Notes: a model not told the origin generated them from the sequence alone. Positions 52,814 to 61,206 are shown, counted from the first letter of the stretch. The stretch is 64,000 nt of DNA from Avichristensenella sp031550535 (GCA_031550535.1 JAVBOM010000011.1:1-64000), one strand, 5' to 3'. Numbers and translations are program-made.

Positions 52814-53454
52814 TGGCTATTCTATCGGTAAACCCGACCCGCATGGAGTTGACGCGCCTAAAGCGCCGTCTGGTGACCGCCAAGCGCGGGCATAAGCTCC
52901 TGAAGGATAAGCGCGACGAGATGGTGCGCCAGTTTATCGCGCTCATACGGCGGAACCAGGCGCTCCGGCGGCAGGTCGAGCACGAGCTCGCCGGCGCGCT
53001 GCGCGAGTTTGCGTTCGCGCGCGCCGTGATGTCCCCGGAGGCGCTGGAAGCCGCGCTGCTGTATCCCGCGCGGAGCGCCCGGCTGACGATCGGGCAAAAG
53101 AACGTGATGAGCGTCAAGGTGCCGGTGATCCGTGTGCGCGAGGATGAACTGACCGAGGCATCGCAGCCGTATGGGTTCGCGGAAACCTCCGCGCAGCTCG
53201 ACGGCGCGATCGCGACGATGGCAGAAGTACTGCCGCACTTGGTGGAACTGGCCGAGATCGAGAGCACATGCAACCTCCTGGCCGATGAAATCGAAAAGAC
53301 GCGCCGGCGCGTGAACGCGCTGGAATACGTCATGATCCCGCAGACCGAGGAAACGATCCGCTATATCACCATGAAGCTGGAAGAAAACGAGCGCGGCTCG
53401 CTGACACGGCTGATGAAGGTGAAGGACATGATCGCGGAGCGTGGCGGGGCGTAA
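52813..53454 (+). CDS. ntpD: V-type ATP synthase subunit D
   Basis: This is the central rotor shaft of the V1/A1 head (213 aa). Two long helices dominate: the N-terminal NPTRMELTRLKRRLVTAKRG region and the C-terminal TRRRVNALEYVMIPQTEETI region, joined by a variable middle. It is the last gene of the operon; the order H-I-K-E-C-F-A-B-D is complete for a bacterial V-type enzyme. No clear terminator follows before the repeat region. Confidence 0.95.
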   Translation: MAILSVNPTRMELTRLKRRLVTAKRGHKLLKDKRDEMVRQFIALIRRNQALRRQVEHELAGALREFAFARAVMSPEALEAALLYPARSARLTIGQKNVMSVKVPVIRVREDELTEASQPYGFAETSAQLDGAIATMAEVLPHLVELAEIESTCNLLADEIEKTRRRVNALEYVMIPQTEETIRYITMKLEENERGSLTRLMKVKDMIAERGGA

Positions 53455-53574
53455 GCGGCATAGGAATCTGTGTGTACCTGACCGGGGGTGTCGCAGTGGA
53501 AGCCGGAGAACGCTGCTTATCGGGAGGAAATTCCTTAAGAATCCCATCATCTGGAGATGTTAAACAGATTCCCT
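53455..53574. other. Intergenic stretch after the V-ATPase operon
   Basis: I see no gene, terminator or complete repeat in these 120 bases. GAAATTCCTTAAGAATCCC near 53527 only weakly resembles hairpin 2 of the A element. Confidence 0.5.
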
Positions 53575-53726
53575 CCCGCCATGAGGCGAAATGATGGGAT
53601 TCCAAAGGGCGCAGGCACCTCGGCATTGTCGCACCGCGACGCGGTACGCTGTGCCTCGGTGAACCTGCGCGCCGTCGCCCCACTGGGGCGACGGCGCTTC
53701 GCTTCCTTTGGCAAGGTCTGGGAACC
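53575..53726 (-). repeat. B element, copy 4a
   Basis: On the minus strand this matches 13687-13842 closely, including CGCCGTCGCCCC paired with GGGGCGACGGCG, the GCGACAATGCC motif and the CATTTCGCC end. Here the large hairpin is perfect, while in copy 2 its inner part is disturbed. Confidence 0.8.
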
Positions 53727-53735
53727 GAAGCCGCA

Positions 53736-53935
53736 TTCCGCCAGTGGCGGAATCAAATGCGGCGCAGGTTCGCTTGGATACAAAACCGGAACCGAGCGCC
53801 CGCTGTGCGGGATGAAGCGAGGCGAAGGTTCGCCCCGGCACAGAGCGATGGGCGCGAATGTGCACAGCGCGACAATGCCGGGGTGCGTGCCGCTTGCGGC
53901 ACGACAATATCCAAGTGCCAGCACCCCAGGGTTCC
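53736..53935 (+). repeat. B element, copy 4b
   Basis: A forward B element head-to-head with copy 4a. The block 53780-53879 matches 5770-5869 at 97 of 100 positions. It is followed by a further hairpin, GTGCCGC/GCGGCAC, and GACAATATCC. Open frames through it appear to be by-products. Confidence 0.8.
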
Positions 53936-53984
53936 TCTTTTTCCCACTGCGGCACCCTCTTTTTTCATGAAAGGAGGCGCCTTC

Positions 53985-54743
53985 ATGCCCGTTGACTTTT
54001 CCCACCCAAACGCGCATCCCTTTGAGTTGGAAGCGGGTGACAGCGCGATCCTGCTCATCCACGGCTTTACCGGCAGCCCCAGCCACATGCGCACCATCGG
54101 GGAGGCGGTGTACGCGGCGGGGTTCTCCGCGCGCGGCATTCTGCTGCCGGGCCATGGCCGCTCGATTGACGAAATGGAAAAAAGCAACGACCAGGAGTGG
54201 TTGGATGCCTGCCGGACCGCGCTGCGAGACATGCGGAAAAAGTATCGCCGTGTGGCCGTCGGCGGCCTGTCGATGGGCGGCATTCTGTCGCTCGTGCTTG
54301 CGGAAGAATCCGAGCCGTCCGCAGTCATCGTGTTTGCGCCGGCGCTCCGGTACAGGACGCGCGTGAACCACCTGTCGCCTGTCGCGAAGCATTTCATGCG
54401 CGTGCAGAAATGGCGGCCGCACGGCTATGACCCCAAGGATTTTCTGTACGACTACGACTTTGGATATGAGGGCGCGCCGGTCCGCAAGGTGGAGGACATG
54501 ACGCGCATCCAGCGAATGGCAAGGCAAAATTTGTCAAAAATCACGTGTCCGGCGCTCGCGATTCAGTCGCACAAGGACGAAAGCGTCCACGCCACGGTGC
54601 CGGAAATGATCATGCGCGGCGTTTCGTCGCGGGTGAAGGAAATCTGCTGGGTGGACCGCTCGCCGCACGTGCTGACCATTGGGCCGGACCGCGAATACGT
54701 AAATGAACGCGTCGTTGACTTTTTGCGACGTTATGGGGTATAA
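53985..54743 (+). CDS. Alpha/beta-hydrolase, carboxylesterase-like
   Basis: This serine hydrolase is of the Est30/monoglyceride-lipase type (252 aa). It has the oxyanion segment LLIHGFTGSPSHM near residues 22-34, the nucleophile elbow GGLSMGG near residues 93-99, the acid Asp in SHKDESV near residue 195 and the His in DRSPHVLT near residue 225. The natural substrate is unknown, but short-chain esters are typical. AAGGAGG at 53970-53976 selects the ATG at 53985; the frame continues upstream only into the B repeat. Confidence 0.9.
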   Translation: MPVDFSHPNAHPFELEAGDSAILLIHGFTGSPSHMRTIGEAVYAAGFSARGILLPGHGRSIDEMEKSNDQEWLDACRTALRDMRKKYRRVAVGGLSMGGILSLVLAEESEPSAVIVFAPALRYRTRVNHLSPVAKHFMRVQKWRPHGYDPKDFLYDYDFGYEGAPVRKVEDMTRIQRMARQNLSKITCPALAIQSHKDESVHATVPEMIMRGVSSRVKEICWVDRSPHVLTIGPDREYVNERVVDFLRRYGV

Positions 54744-54744
54744 T
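54715..54744 (+). promoter_or_regulatory. Promoter for the prsA-like gene, inside the esterase 3' end
   Basis: TTGACT at 54715-54720 and TATAAT at 54739-54744 are separated by 18 bp. The transcript would carry the MITE and an A element in its leader. Confidence 0.6.
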
Positions 54745-54754
54745 CGTTTACTAG

Positions 54755-54912
54755 GGGCTGTTTCAAAAAGCTAAATCATGCAAACCAGGCGTCTTTTCCG
54801 GCATCTCCGCGTCGTTTTGCGCTCAGCGTAGCGCTGCTACGCCTCGCTCCAACTCCTTGATCTGCCGAAAAATCCACTCCGGCCTGCACGATTTCCATTT
54901 TTGAAACATGCC
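54755..54912 (+). mobile_element. MITE-like element with CTAG flanks
   Basis: This 158-bp element carries imperfect terminal inverted repeats of about 40 bp, GGGCTGTTTCAAAAAG on the left and, on the opposite strand, GGCATGTTTCAAAAATGG on the right. It is flanked by CTAG at 54751-54754 and 54913-54916, a likely 4-bp target duplication. A GCGTAGC/GCTACGC hairpin lies at the centre. It has no coding capacity. Confidence 0.7.
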
Positions 54913-54918
54913 CTAGGA

Positions 54919-54976
54919 CGGCGTCGCTGATTTGAAAAATTGGCCACCACAAGGAGATTCCGCCAAGAATCTCCGC
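54919..54976 (+). repeat. A element, copy 13
   Basis: A forward copy directly after the MITE. Hairpin 2 is GGAGATTC/GAATCTCC, a compensated variant. Hairpin 1 is GATTT/AAATT. Confidence 0.82.
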
Positions 54977-55016
54977 CTTGGATTATTCTGATACGAAATG
55001 TGAGGAAACGGCGGAA

Positions 55017-56306
55017 ATGATGAAAAGATGGGGCGCGCTTGCGCTCATGCTTGTGATGATCCTGGGATTGACCGCCTGTGGCCAGCCCGATCCCGCGAAG
55101 GACGCCGCGACGGTGGTCGCGGAGGTCGGCGACACGAAGATCACCAAGGGCGAAGCGCAGACGGTATATGATTTCGTGGTCAAGCAGATCGCGTCCATGT
55201 ACGGCATGGACCCGACGGACGCGCAGTTGGTCTCCTCCGCGAAGCAAACGACGCTGGGGCTGATGGCGGAAGGCGTCGCGCTGGAAAAGCAGCTTGCCAC
55301 CCTGGGCATGCCGCTGACCGACGCGGACCTGACCGAGATCCAGGCGACCGCGAAGACAGAATACGAGGGCATGATCAGCACGTTCGTTGCCAACTACGGC
55401 GGCACCGAGGACGAGGCCAAGGCCGAGGCGGTGGCGCAGGGGTATACTGAGGACGCGATCCTGTTCTTCGCCCGCCGCGACTTTGTGGATTCGAGACTGC
55501 GCGAGGTCGCCATCGCGGATGTCACCGTGACGGATGAGGAAATTCAAGCCAAGTACGACGAGTTGGTCGCGACCCAGACGGAAACCTACACCACCACGCC
55601 CGGACAGTACTGTACGGACGTGCTTAACGGCAACACGATCTATGTGCGTCCCGCCGGCTATCGCCACGTGAAGAACCTGGTTGTCGGTCTGCCGGAGGAC
55701 ATCCAAACGCAGATTTCGGACAAGCGGAGCGAAGAGTATTCCGTGATGTACCAGCAGTACACGCTGAACGCCCAGCTTTCCCAGCTTGCCGAGACGGACA
55801 CGGCGGGCAAAAAGACGCTGGAGGACCAGATTGCCGCGGCTGACGCGGACTATGCGCGCCTGGAAGAAGAGGTGCAGGCTCTCGTCGCGCAGGGCGTTGA
55901 GCAGATCAAGCCGAATGCGGAGGAAATCCTGGCCAAGTGTAAGGCCCCGGGTGCGGACTTTGACGCGCTGCTGAAGGAGTACAGCGCCGACACGGTGCAG
56001 GACGAGGAGATTCTCGCCCATGGCTACCCGGTCAGCGCGGATACCACCAGCTACGTAGCCAGCTTTACAGAGGGCGCGATGGCGCTGCAGAACATTGGCG
56101 ATATCTCCGGCCTGGTACAATCCGACTATGGATTCCATATCCTGTTGTACTACGAGGATGTGGAGCCCGGCACCGTCCCGCTGGACGATGTGCGCGCCGC
56201 GATCAGCGAATCGCTGCTGGTCACCAAGCAGGATGAGGCGTTCACGGCCAAGGAAACGGAATGGATTGAGGCGGCGAAGATCAAGACATACCCGGATAAG
56301 CTGTAG
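55017..56306 (+). CDS. prsA: PrsA/SurA-like peptidyl-prolyl isomerase lipoprotein
   Basis: This is a predicted membrane-anchored foldase outside the membrane (429 aa). Signal and lipobox (LGLTAC) are followed by a SurA-type N-terminal helical domain (about residues 25-190) and a parvulin-like domain. The parvulin part appears split: the first strand YRHVKNLVVG is near residue 220, then about 90 helical, probably coiled-coil residues, then the remainder (ADFDALLKEYSAD, DYGFHILLYYED). Catalytic activity is therefore uncertain. GAGGA precedes the ATG at 55017. Confidence 0.85.
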   Translation: MMKRWGALALMLVMILGLTACGQPDPAKDAATVVAEVGDTKITKGEAQTVYDFVVKQIASMYGMDPTDAQLVSSAKQTTLGLMAEGVALEKQLATLGMPLTDADLTEIQATAKTEYEGMISTFVANYGGTEDEAKAEAVAQGYTEDAILFFARRDFVDSRLREVAIADVTVTDEEIQAKYDELVATQTETYTTTPGQYCTDVLNGNTIYVRPAGYRHVKNLVVGLPEDIQTQISDKRSEEYSVMYQQYTLNAQLSQLAETDTAGKKTLEDQIAAADADYARLEEEVQALVAQGVEQIKPNAEEILAKCKAPGADFDALLKEYSADTVQDEEILAHGYPVSADTTSYVASFTEGAMALQNIGDISGLVQSDYGFHILLYYEDVEPGTVPLDDVRAAISESLLVTKQDEAFTAKETEWIEAAKIKTYPDKL

Positions 56307-56330
56307 GAAACGTAAAACAGCAACAGGCTT

Positions 56331-56542
56331 TGACACGGGAAGAGTAGCGGAGCCAGACATTCCAAGAGAGCGTGCGTCACCGGCTGAAAGCGCGCGCGAA
56401 TGCCCTCTGTGAAGTGCCCCCGCGAGCCGCGCGCCCGAAGGTACCCTGCGTAGGGCGCGCCGCAGGCGCCGCGTTATGGCGCGAAGCACACCAGAGTGGA
56501 TTTGGGCTTTTCGTCTCTGTCAGGGACGAAAGGCCCTTTTAT
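56331..56542 (+). promoter_or_regulatory. T-box riboswitch (cysteine) for cysS
   Basis: The leader has T-box landmarks: GGGAAGAGTA at the base of stem I, AAGAGAGCG (the AG region), GGCTGAAAG in the distal part, GAAG followed by TGC (56415-56417) as a cysteine specifier, and AGAGTGGA (56493-56500). The TGGA can pair with the UCCA end of tRNA-Cys. CAGAG (56492-56496) can pair with CTCTG (56515-56519) as antiterminator. Confidence 0.88.
56504..56540 (+). terminator. T-box-controlled terminator
   Basis: GGGCTTTTCGTCTCTG (56504-56519) pairs with CAGGGACGAAAGGCCC (56521-56536), followed by TTTT. The left arm shares CTCTG with the antiterminator. Confidence 0.9.
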
Positions 56543-56563
56543 ATTGACAAGGAGGGCAGGATC

Positions 56564-57961
56564 ATGAAGATTTTCAACACGCAGACGCGGCGCAAGGAGG
56601 AGTTTGTGCCCGTGGAACCGGGCAAGGTGGGGATGTACGCCTGCGGACCTACGGTCTATAACTTCTTCCATATTGGGAACGGGCGCGTTTTTGTCCTGTT
56701 TGATACGCTGCGGCGTTATTTCGAGCACCGGGGTTATGACGTTACGTTCGTGCAGAATTTCACGGACATCGACGACAAGATGATCCGGCGGGCGGCTGAA
56801 GAAGGGATCACCGTGAAAGAGCTGGCGGACCGGTTCATCGCCGCGTATTATGAGGACGCGGGCAGCCTCGGCATCCGGCCGGCGACCGTGCACCCCAGGG
56901 CGACCGAGCACATGCCGGAAATGATCGCCATCATTGAAAAGCTGATGGACAAAGGGTTGGCATACGAGGCGCACGGCGACGTATACTTTGACACACAGGC
57001 GTATAAGTCTCACTACGGCAAGCTGTCCGGCCAGAACCTTGAGGATCTGGAGAGCGGCGCGCGCGTGGATGTGGATGAAATGAAGCGCCACCCTATGGAC
57101 TTTGCACTCTGGAAGGCGCAAAAGCCCGGCGAGCCCGCCTGGGAAAGCCCGTGGGGCATGGGCAGGCCGGGCTGGCATATTGAGTGCTCCGCGATGAGCA
57201 TGAAGTACCTGGGCGAGACGATCGACATCCACGGCGGCGGAGAGGATCTGGTCTTTCCCCACCACGAAAATGAACTGGCGCAGAGCGAGGGCGCGACCGG
57301 CAAACCTTTTGTGCGCTACTGGATGCACAACGGCTTCCTGAACATCAACAACGAAAAAATGTCCAAGTCGCTGGGCAACTTCCAGACCGTGCACGACATC
57401 GTGCAGCAGGTAGACCCGGAGGCCGTGCGCTTCTTCCTGCTATCCGCGCAGTACCGCAGCCCCCTGAACTTCTCGCGCGAACAGATTGACCAGGCGAAGG
57501 CCGCGCTGGAGCGGCTGTACACCGCGCGGGATAATTACCTCTTCCTGCGGGAAGGCGCGGAGGACCGGCCTCTGACGGAGGCGGAGCAGGCGCTCGTGGG
57601 CGCGGCAAGCGCATCCATCGCGCAGTTTGACGCGGCGATGGACGACGACTTCAACACCGCGGACGCGATCGCGGCGATGTTCGAGTTGGTCAAGCAGGCG
57701 AACATCGCGGCAAAGCCGGGCTGCGCGAAAGAGGCCCTGGCGGCGGTGCTGCATGCGTTCGGCGAGATGGCGGATGTGCTCGGCATCGTAAAGCCACAGG
57801 AGGAGAACCTGGACGAGAAGTACGCCGCGCAGCTTGCCGCCCGGGCGCAGGCACGCAAGGACAAAAATTGGGCGGAAAGTGACCGCATCCGTGATGCGCT
57901 AAAGGCGCTCGGCGTTACCGTGGAGGATACGGCGCAGGGGCAAAAAGTGAGAAAGATCTAG
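56564..57961 (+). CDS. cysS: Cysteinyl-tRNA synthetase
   Basis: CysS charges tRNA-Cys. The 465-aa class I synthetase has the zinc Cys and HIGH-like motif in YACGPTVYNFFHIGNG (residues 26-41), WHIECSAMSMKYLG near residue 205 with a zinc Cys, HGGGEDLVFPHHENE near residue 226, and KMSKSLGN near residues 264-271. AAGGAGGG selects the ATG at 56564; the longer frame would read through the T-box. Expression responds to uncharged tRNA-Cys through the T-box. Confidence 0.97.
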   Translation: MKIFNTQTRRKEEFVPVEPGKVGMYACGPTVYNFFHIGNGRVFVLFDTLRRYFEHRGYDVTFVQNFTDIDDKMIRRAAEEGITVKELADRFIAAYYEDAGSLGIRPATVHPRATEHMPEMIAIIEKLMDKGLAYEAHGDVYFDTQAYKSHYGKLSGQNLEDLESGARVDVDEMKRHPMDFALWKAQKPGEPAWESPWGMGRPGWHIECSAMSMKYLGETIDIHGGGEDLVFPHHENELAQSEGATGKPFVRYWMHNGFLNINNEKMSKSLGNFQTVHDIVQQVDPEAVRFFLLSAQYRSPLNFSREQIDQAKAALERLYTARDNYLFLREGAEDRPLTEAEQALVGAASASIAQFDAAMDDDFNTADAIAAMFELVKQANIAAKPGCAKEALAAVLHAFGEMADVLGIVKPQEENLDEKYAAQLAARAQARKDKNWAESDRIRDALKALGVTVEDTAQGQKVRKI

Positions 57962-58010
57962 GGGTTCAAAGCAACCTGCGCGCACGGTTCACGAACATGA
58001 AAAGGTGACA

Positions 58011-58039
58011 TTGACACCCGCCGAAAACAATGGTACGAT
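58011..58039 (+). promoter_or_regulatory. Sigma-A promoter of the hybrid sensor gene
   Basis: TTGACA at 58011-58016 and TACGAT at 58034-58039 are separated by 17 bp. Confidence 0.75.
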
Positions 58040-58100
58040 TTGGCAATGAATGCTAATTCCCGGCCCGAATTGGCAGTTGGTATGTGGCGAGGTGTGATCG

Positions 58101-60998
58101 ATGAGGCGTTGGACGTGCGCGCTGGCTGCATTGGTCGTTCTGTTTGTGTGTATGGGAGCCTCGCCGGTGGCGGCCGCCATCGGCGAGCCGGAACCCATCG
58201 GCAACTATCAGGAAATACCCGGCGTTACCCAGGAGGAAATCGCGGCCATCGAGGCGCTCCGGGGCCAATACGACCGCTTCGCCTACGGCATGAACTATTC
58301 CGCCGAAGCCTTCGTGCGGGACGATGGGATCATAGACGGCTTTGCCGCGCTGCTCTGCCGGCGGCTCGGGGAGCTGTTCGGCTTTCCGTTTGAGCCGCGC
58401 ATCTGCGATTGGGACGAGCTGATCGATTCGATGGACACCGGCGAGGTGTCCTTCACGAGCGAACTGACGCCCACGCCCGAGCGGATGAAAAAGTACGCGA
58501 TGACCGAGCCGATCCTGGAGCGGTATGCGCTGATGTTTCAGAACCGGTACGCGGACAAGCTGGACGCGATCCGGAAGGAACGTATGCCGCGCTTTGCGTT
58601 CTTTGAGGGCACGGTCACGTATGAGCGCGTGCGGGAGAGCGAGAAAATGCCCTTTGAGACCGTGTATGTAAACGGCTATGATGAGGCTGCCGCGCTCCTT
58701 GAGAATTTTGAGATCGACGCTTTTTTCGAGGAAAACACGGCGGAGGCCGCGTTTGACACATATGATTTTGTTACCGCAACCCCGTATTTTCCGCTCATAT
58801 TTTCTTCCGTATCGCTCACAACCGCCGACCCGGCGCTCCGGCCCATCATCAGCGTCATGGACAAGTACATTCAGGGGGAGGACGCGCGCGCGGAGCTTAC
58901 CGCGATGTATCACGCCGGCCATCAGGCGTATCTGCGCTACAAGGCCGGCGCGAAGATGACGGCGGAGGAAAAAGCGTACATTCAGGCGCATGTGGCGCGC
59001 GGCGAGGCGATCCCCATCCTCGCGGAGTATGACAACTACCCGGCCTGCTTCTACAACGAGCGGGAGCATGCGTTCCAGGGCATCGCGATGGACGTGCTGG
59101 CGCAGATCACCGAGATGACGGGGCTGACGTTCATGCCGGTCAACGCGGAGGCGGATCTCTGGGTCGACCTGCTGGACATGCTGGAGCGCGGGGATGCGGC
59201 CATGCTCAGCGAACTGCTGTGCTCCGCCGAGCGTGCGGACCGATATCTCTGGTCGGACGAGCCGTACTCCGTGGACCACTATGCGCTGCTTTCCCGGGCG
59301 GAACAGCCGGATATCGACATCAATCAGGTGCTGAACGCCAAGGTCGGGCTGATCCGAGGCTCCGTATACGAAGAGCTCTTCACGGATTGGTTTCCGAACA
59401 ACCGGCACACGAAACAATACGAGTCCAATGAGGAGGCCTTCGCTGCCCTGGAAAGGTCGGAGGTCGATTTTGTCATGGCGACGCAGAACCTGCTGCTCAG
59501 CCTGACCAACTACCTGGAAAAGCCCGGCTTCAAGGCCAACCTCGTCTTTGAAACCACATATGAGTCGCTCTTTGGTTTCAACCGGGAAGAAGCGACGCTC
59601 CGTTCCATCATCAGCAAAGCGCAGAGCGTGATCGATACGGGCGCCATCGCGGGCCGCTGGACGCGAAAGACGTTCGATTACCGCAGCACGCTGGTGCGCG
59701 GACGAATGCCGTATGTGATCGGCTTTGCGGTCGCGATCAGCGTCGCGCTCGTCGTGGTGCTCTTGCTGCTGCTGAAGAACAACAAAATGAGCCGCAACCT
59801 GGAAAAGCTGGTGCAGAGCCGCACCCAGGAGCTTGAATTGCAGACGGAGGCCGCGCAGGTGGCCAGCCGCGCCAAGAGCGAATTCCTGGCGCGCATGAGC
59901 CATGAAATCCGCACGCCGCTCAACGCGATCATCGGCATGACGCGCATTGCCGAGCGCGATGTGCGGGAGCCGGAAAAGGCGCTCCGGTCCATGAACGAGA
60001 TTTCCGTCGCGTCCGCCCACCTGCTGGACATCCTCAACGACGTGCTGGACATGTCCAAAATCGAGGCGGGGAAGTTCGAGATGACGCGGGAAGCGTTCGC
60101 GCTGGATGAGGCGATGGCGGAGGTGAGCAGCATCATCAGCCAGCGGTGCGAGGAGCGTGGGGTTGTGTATGAAACCAACGCGTCCGGCCTTGCGCGCCAG
60201 GGCGTGATGGGGGACAAGATGCGCCTGAAGCAGGTGCTCATCAACCTGCTCGGCAACGCCGTGAAGTTTACCGACAAGGGTGGCAAGGTCACTTTCTGGC
60301 TGGAAACGCCGGACGAAACGTCTACGGAGATCGCCGTCCGCTTCACGGTGCGCGACACGGGCGTCGGCATGACGAAGGAGCAGCTTTCGCGCCTGTTCAT
60401 CCCCTTTGAGCAGGCGGACGCCAGCATCGCGGGCCGTTTTGGCGGCACCGGGCTGGGGCTGGCCATCAGCCAGAACCTGGTCATGCGCATGGGCGGAAAA
60501 ATCACGGTGGAGAGCGAGCGGAGCGTTGGGTCGGTGTTCGCGTTCACATTGCGGATGGAAAAATGCGCGGTGGACGAACGGGGGGAGGGCGCGGAAATCC
60601 CGGTGCCGGACCTGTCGGGCAAGCGCCTTCTGATCGCGGAGGACGTGGAGATCAACCGGGTGATTCTGAGGGAGCTTCTCGCTGATACGCGCATCGCGAT
60701 GGACGAGGCGAAGGACGGGTTGGAGGCGGTGGAAATGTTCGCGGCCTCCGCGCTGTATCAATACGATTGTGTTCTGATGGATATCCAGATGCCCAGCCTC
60801 ACAGGCTATGAGGCGACGGAGCGCATCCGCGCGCTGGACCGGCCGGACGCGAAAAGCGTGCGTATCTACGCGATGACCGCGAACGCGTACAAGGAAGATG
60901 TCGAGCGGGCCACCCGCGCGGGCATGAACGGGCACCTGGCGAAGCCTGTCGATGTTGGCCGGCTGATGCGCGTTTTGACGGATTGCTTGCTGGGGTGA
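58101..60998 (+). CDS. BvgS-like hybrid sensor histidine kinase
   Basis: This large membrane sensor (965 aa) has a signal peptide, two solute-binding-protein type 3 domains outside the cell (about residues 45-285 and 290-525), and one membrane helix (about 535-560). It then has HisKA with the His in MSHEIRTPLNAIIG near residue 602, HATPase with NLLGNAVKFTDKGG and GTGLGLAIS, and a receiver domain with phosphoacceptor Asp in VLMDIQMP near residue 894. There is no PAS domain between membrane and kinase and no Hpt domain. The ligand is unknown, though amino-acid-like molecules are typical. No dedicated response regulator is adjacent. GAGGTG precedes the ATG. Confidence 0.92.
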   Translation: MRRWTCALAALVVLFVCMGASPVAAAIGEPEPIGNYQEIPGVTQEEIAAIEALRGQYDRFAYGMNYSAEAFVRDDGIIDGFAALLCRRLGELFGFPFEPRICDWDELIDSMDTGEVSFTSELTPTPERMKKYAMTEPILERYALMFQNRYADKLDAIRKERMPRFAFFEGTVTYERVRESEKMPFETVYVNGYDEAAALLENFEIDAFFEENTAEAAFDTYDFVTATPYFPLIFSSVSLTTADPALRPIISVMDKYIQGEDARAELTAMYHAGHQAYLRYKAGAKMTAEEKAYIQAHVARGEAIPILAEYDNYPACFYNEREHAFQGIAMDVLAQITEMTGLTFMPVNAEADLWVDLLDMLERGDAAMLSELLCSAERADRYLWSDEPYSVDHYALLSRAEQPDIDINQVLNAKVGLIRGSVYEELFTDWFPNNRHTKQYESNEEAFAALERSEVDFVMATQNLLLSLTNYLEKPGFKANLVFETTYESLFGFNREEATLRSIISKAQSVIDTGAIAGRWTRKTFDYRSTLVRGRMPYVIGFAVAISVALVVVLLLLLKNNKMSRNLEKLVQSRTQELELQTEAAQVASRAKSEFLARMSHEIRTPLNAIIGMTRIAERDVREPEKALRSMNEISVASAHLLDILNDVLDMSKIEAGKFEMTREAFALDEAMAEVSSIISQRCEERGVVYETNASGLARQGVMGDKMRLKQVLINLLGNAVKFTDKGGKVTFWLETPDETSTEIAVRFTVRDTGVGMTKEQLSRLFIPFEQADASIAGRFGGTGLGLAISQNLVMRMGGKITVESERSVGSVFAFTLRMEKCAVDERGEGAEIPVPDLSGKRLLIAEDVEINRVILRELLADTRIAMDEAKDGLEAVEMFAASALYQYDCVLMDIQMPSLTGYEATERIRALDRPDAKSVRIYAMTANAYKEDVERATRAGMNGHLAKPVDVGRLMRVLTDCLLG

Positions 60999-61047
60999 AG
61001 CACGGTAAACGCAGGAACTGCGGTTCATGCGTTTGGAGGAACGGAAG

Positions 61048-61105
61048 GGAAAGGATTTCTGGCGAAATCCCTCCCACGGCCCGGAATCTTCGGTTCCGTG
61101 CCGCC
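61048..61105 (-). repeat. A element, copy 14 (diverged)
   Basis: A reverse copy in which hairpin 1 is changed to GGAA/TTCC with CGGC.../...GCCG outside. Hairpin 2 is GGATTT/AAATCC. Confidence 0.75.
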
Positions 61106-61125
61106 TGGAAGGAACGCCCTTCACT

Positions 61126-61143
61126 GAAAATCTCACGATTTTC
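61126..61143 (+). repeat. Small hairpin between A copies
   Basis: GAAAATC (61126-61132) pairs with GATTTTC (61137-61143). A similar, longer hairpin occurs at 61227-61246. Confidence 0.5.
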
Positions 61144-61151
61144 CGGGCAAG

Positions 61152-61206
61152 GCAGGGGTTCCTCCAGAATCCCTATATGGCGCCCGATTTTTCAAATCGT
61201 GCCGCC
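61152..61206 (-). repeat. A element, copy 15
   Basis: A reverse copy with GATTT/AAATC in hairpin 1 and a degraded hairpin 2 (GGGTTCC with AGAATCCC). Confidence 0.82.

Noticed and set aside
53515..53550. Possible degenerate A hairpin after the V-ATPase operon
   Set aside because: Only a short GATTC/GAATT-like match remains and the rest of the element is absent.
53557..53984. Open reading frames on both strands across the 53.5-54.0 kb region
   Set aside because: They run through the B elements, resemble frames in the other B copies, and have no ribosome-binding site or recognisable domain.
56383..56505. GC-rich hairpin-rich stretch first taken for a fifth B element
   Set aside because: It lacks GCGACAATGCC and has the ordered landmarks of a T-box leader with a cysteine specifier, so it is annotated as the cysS T-box.
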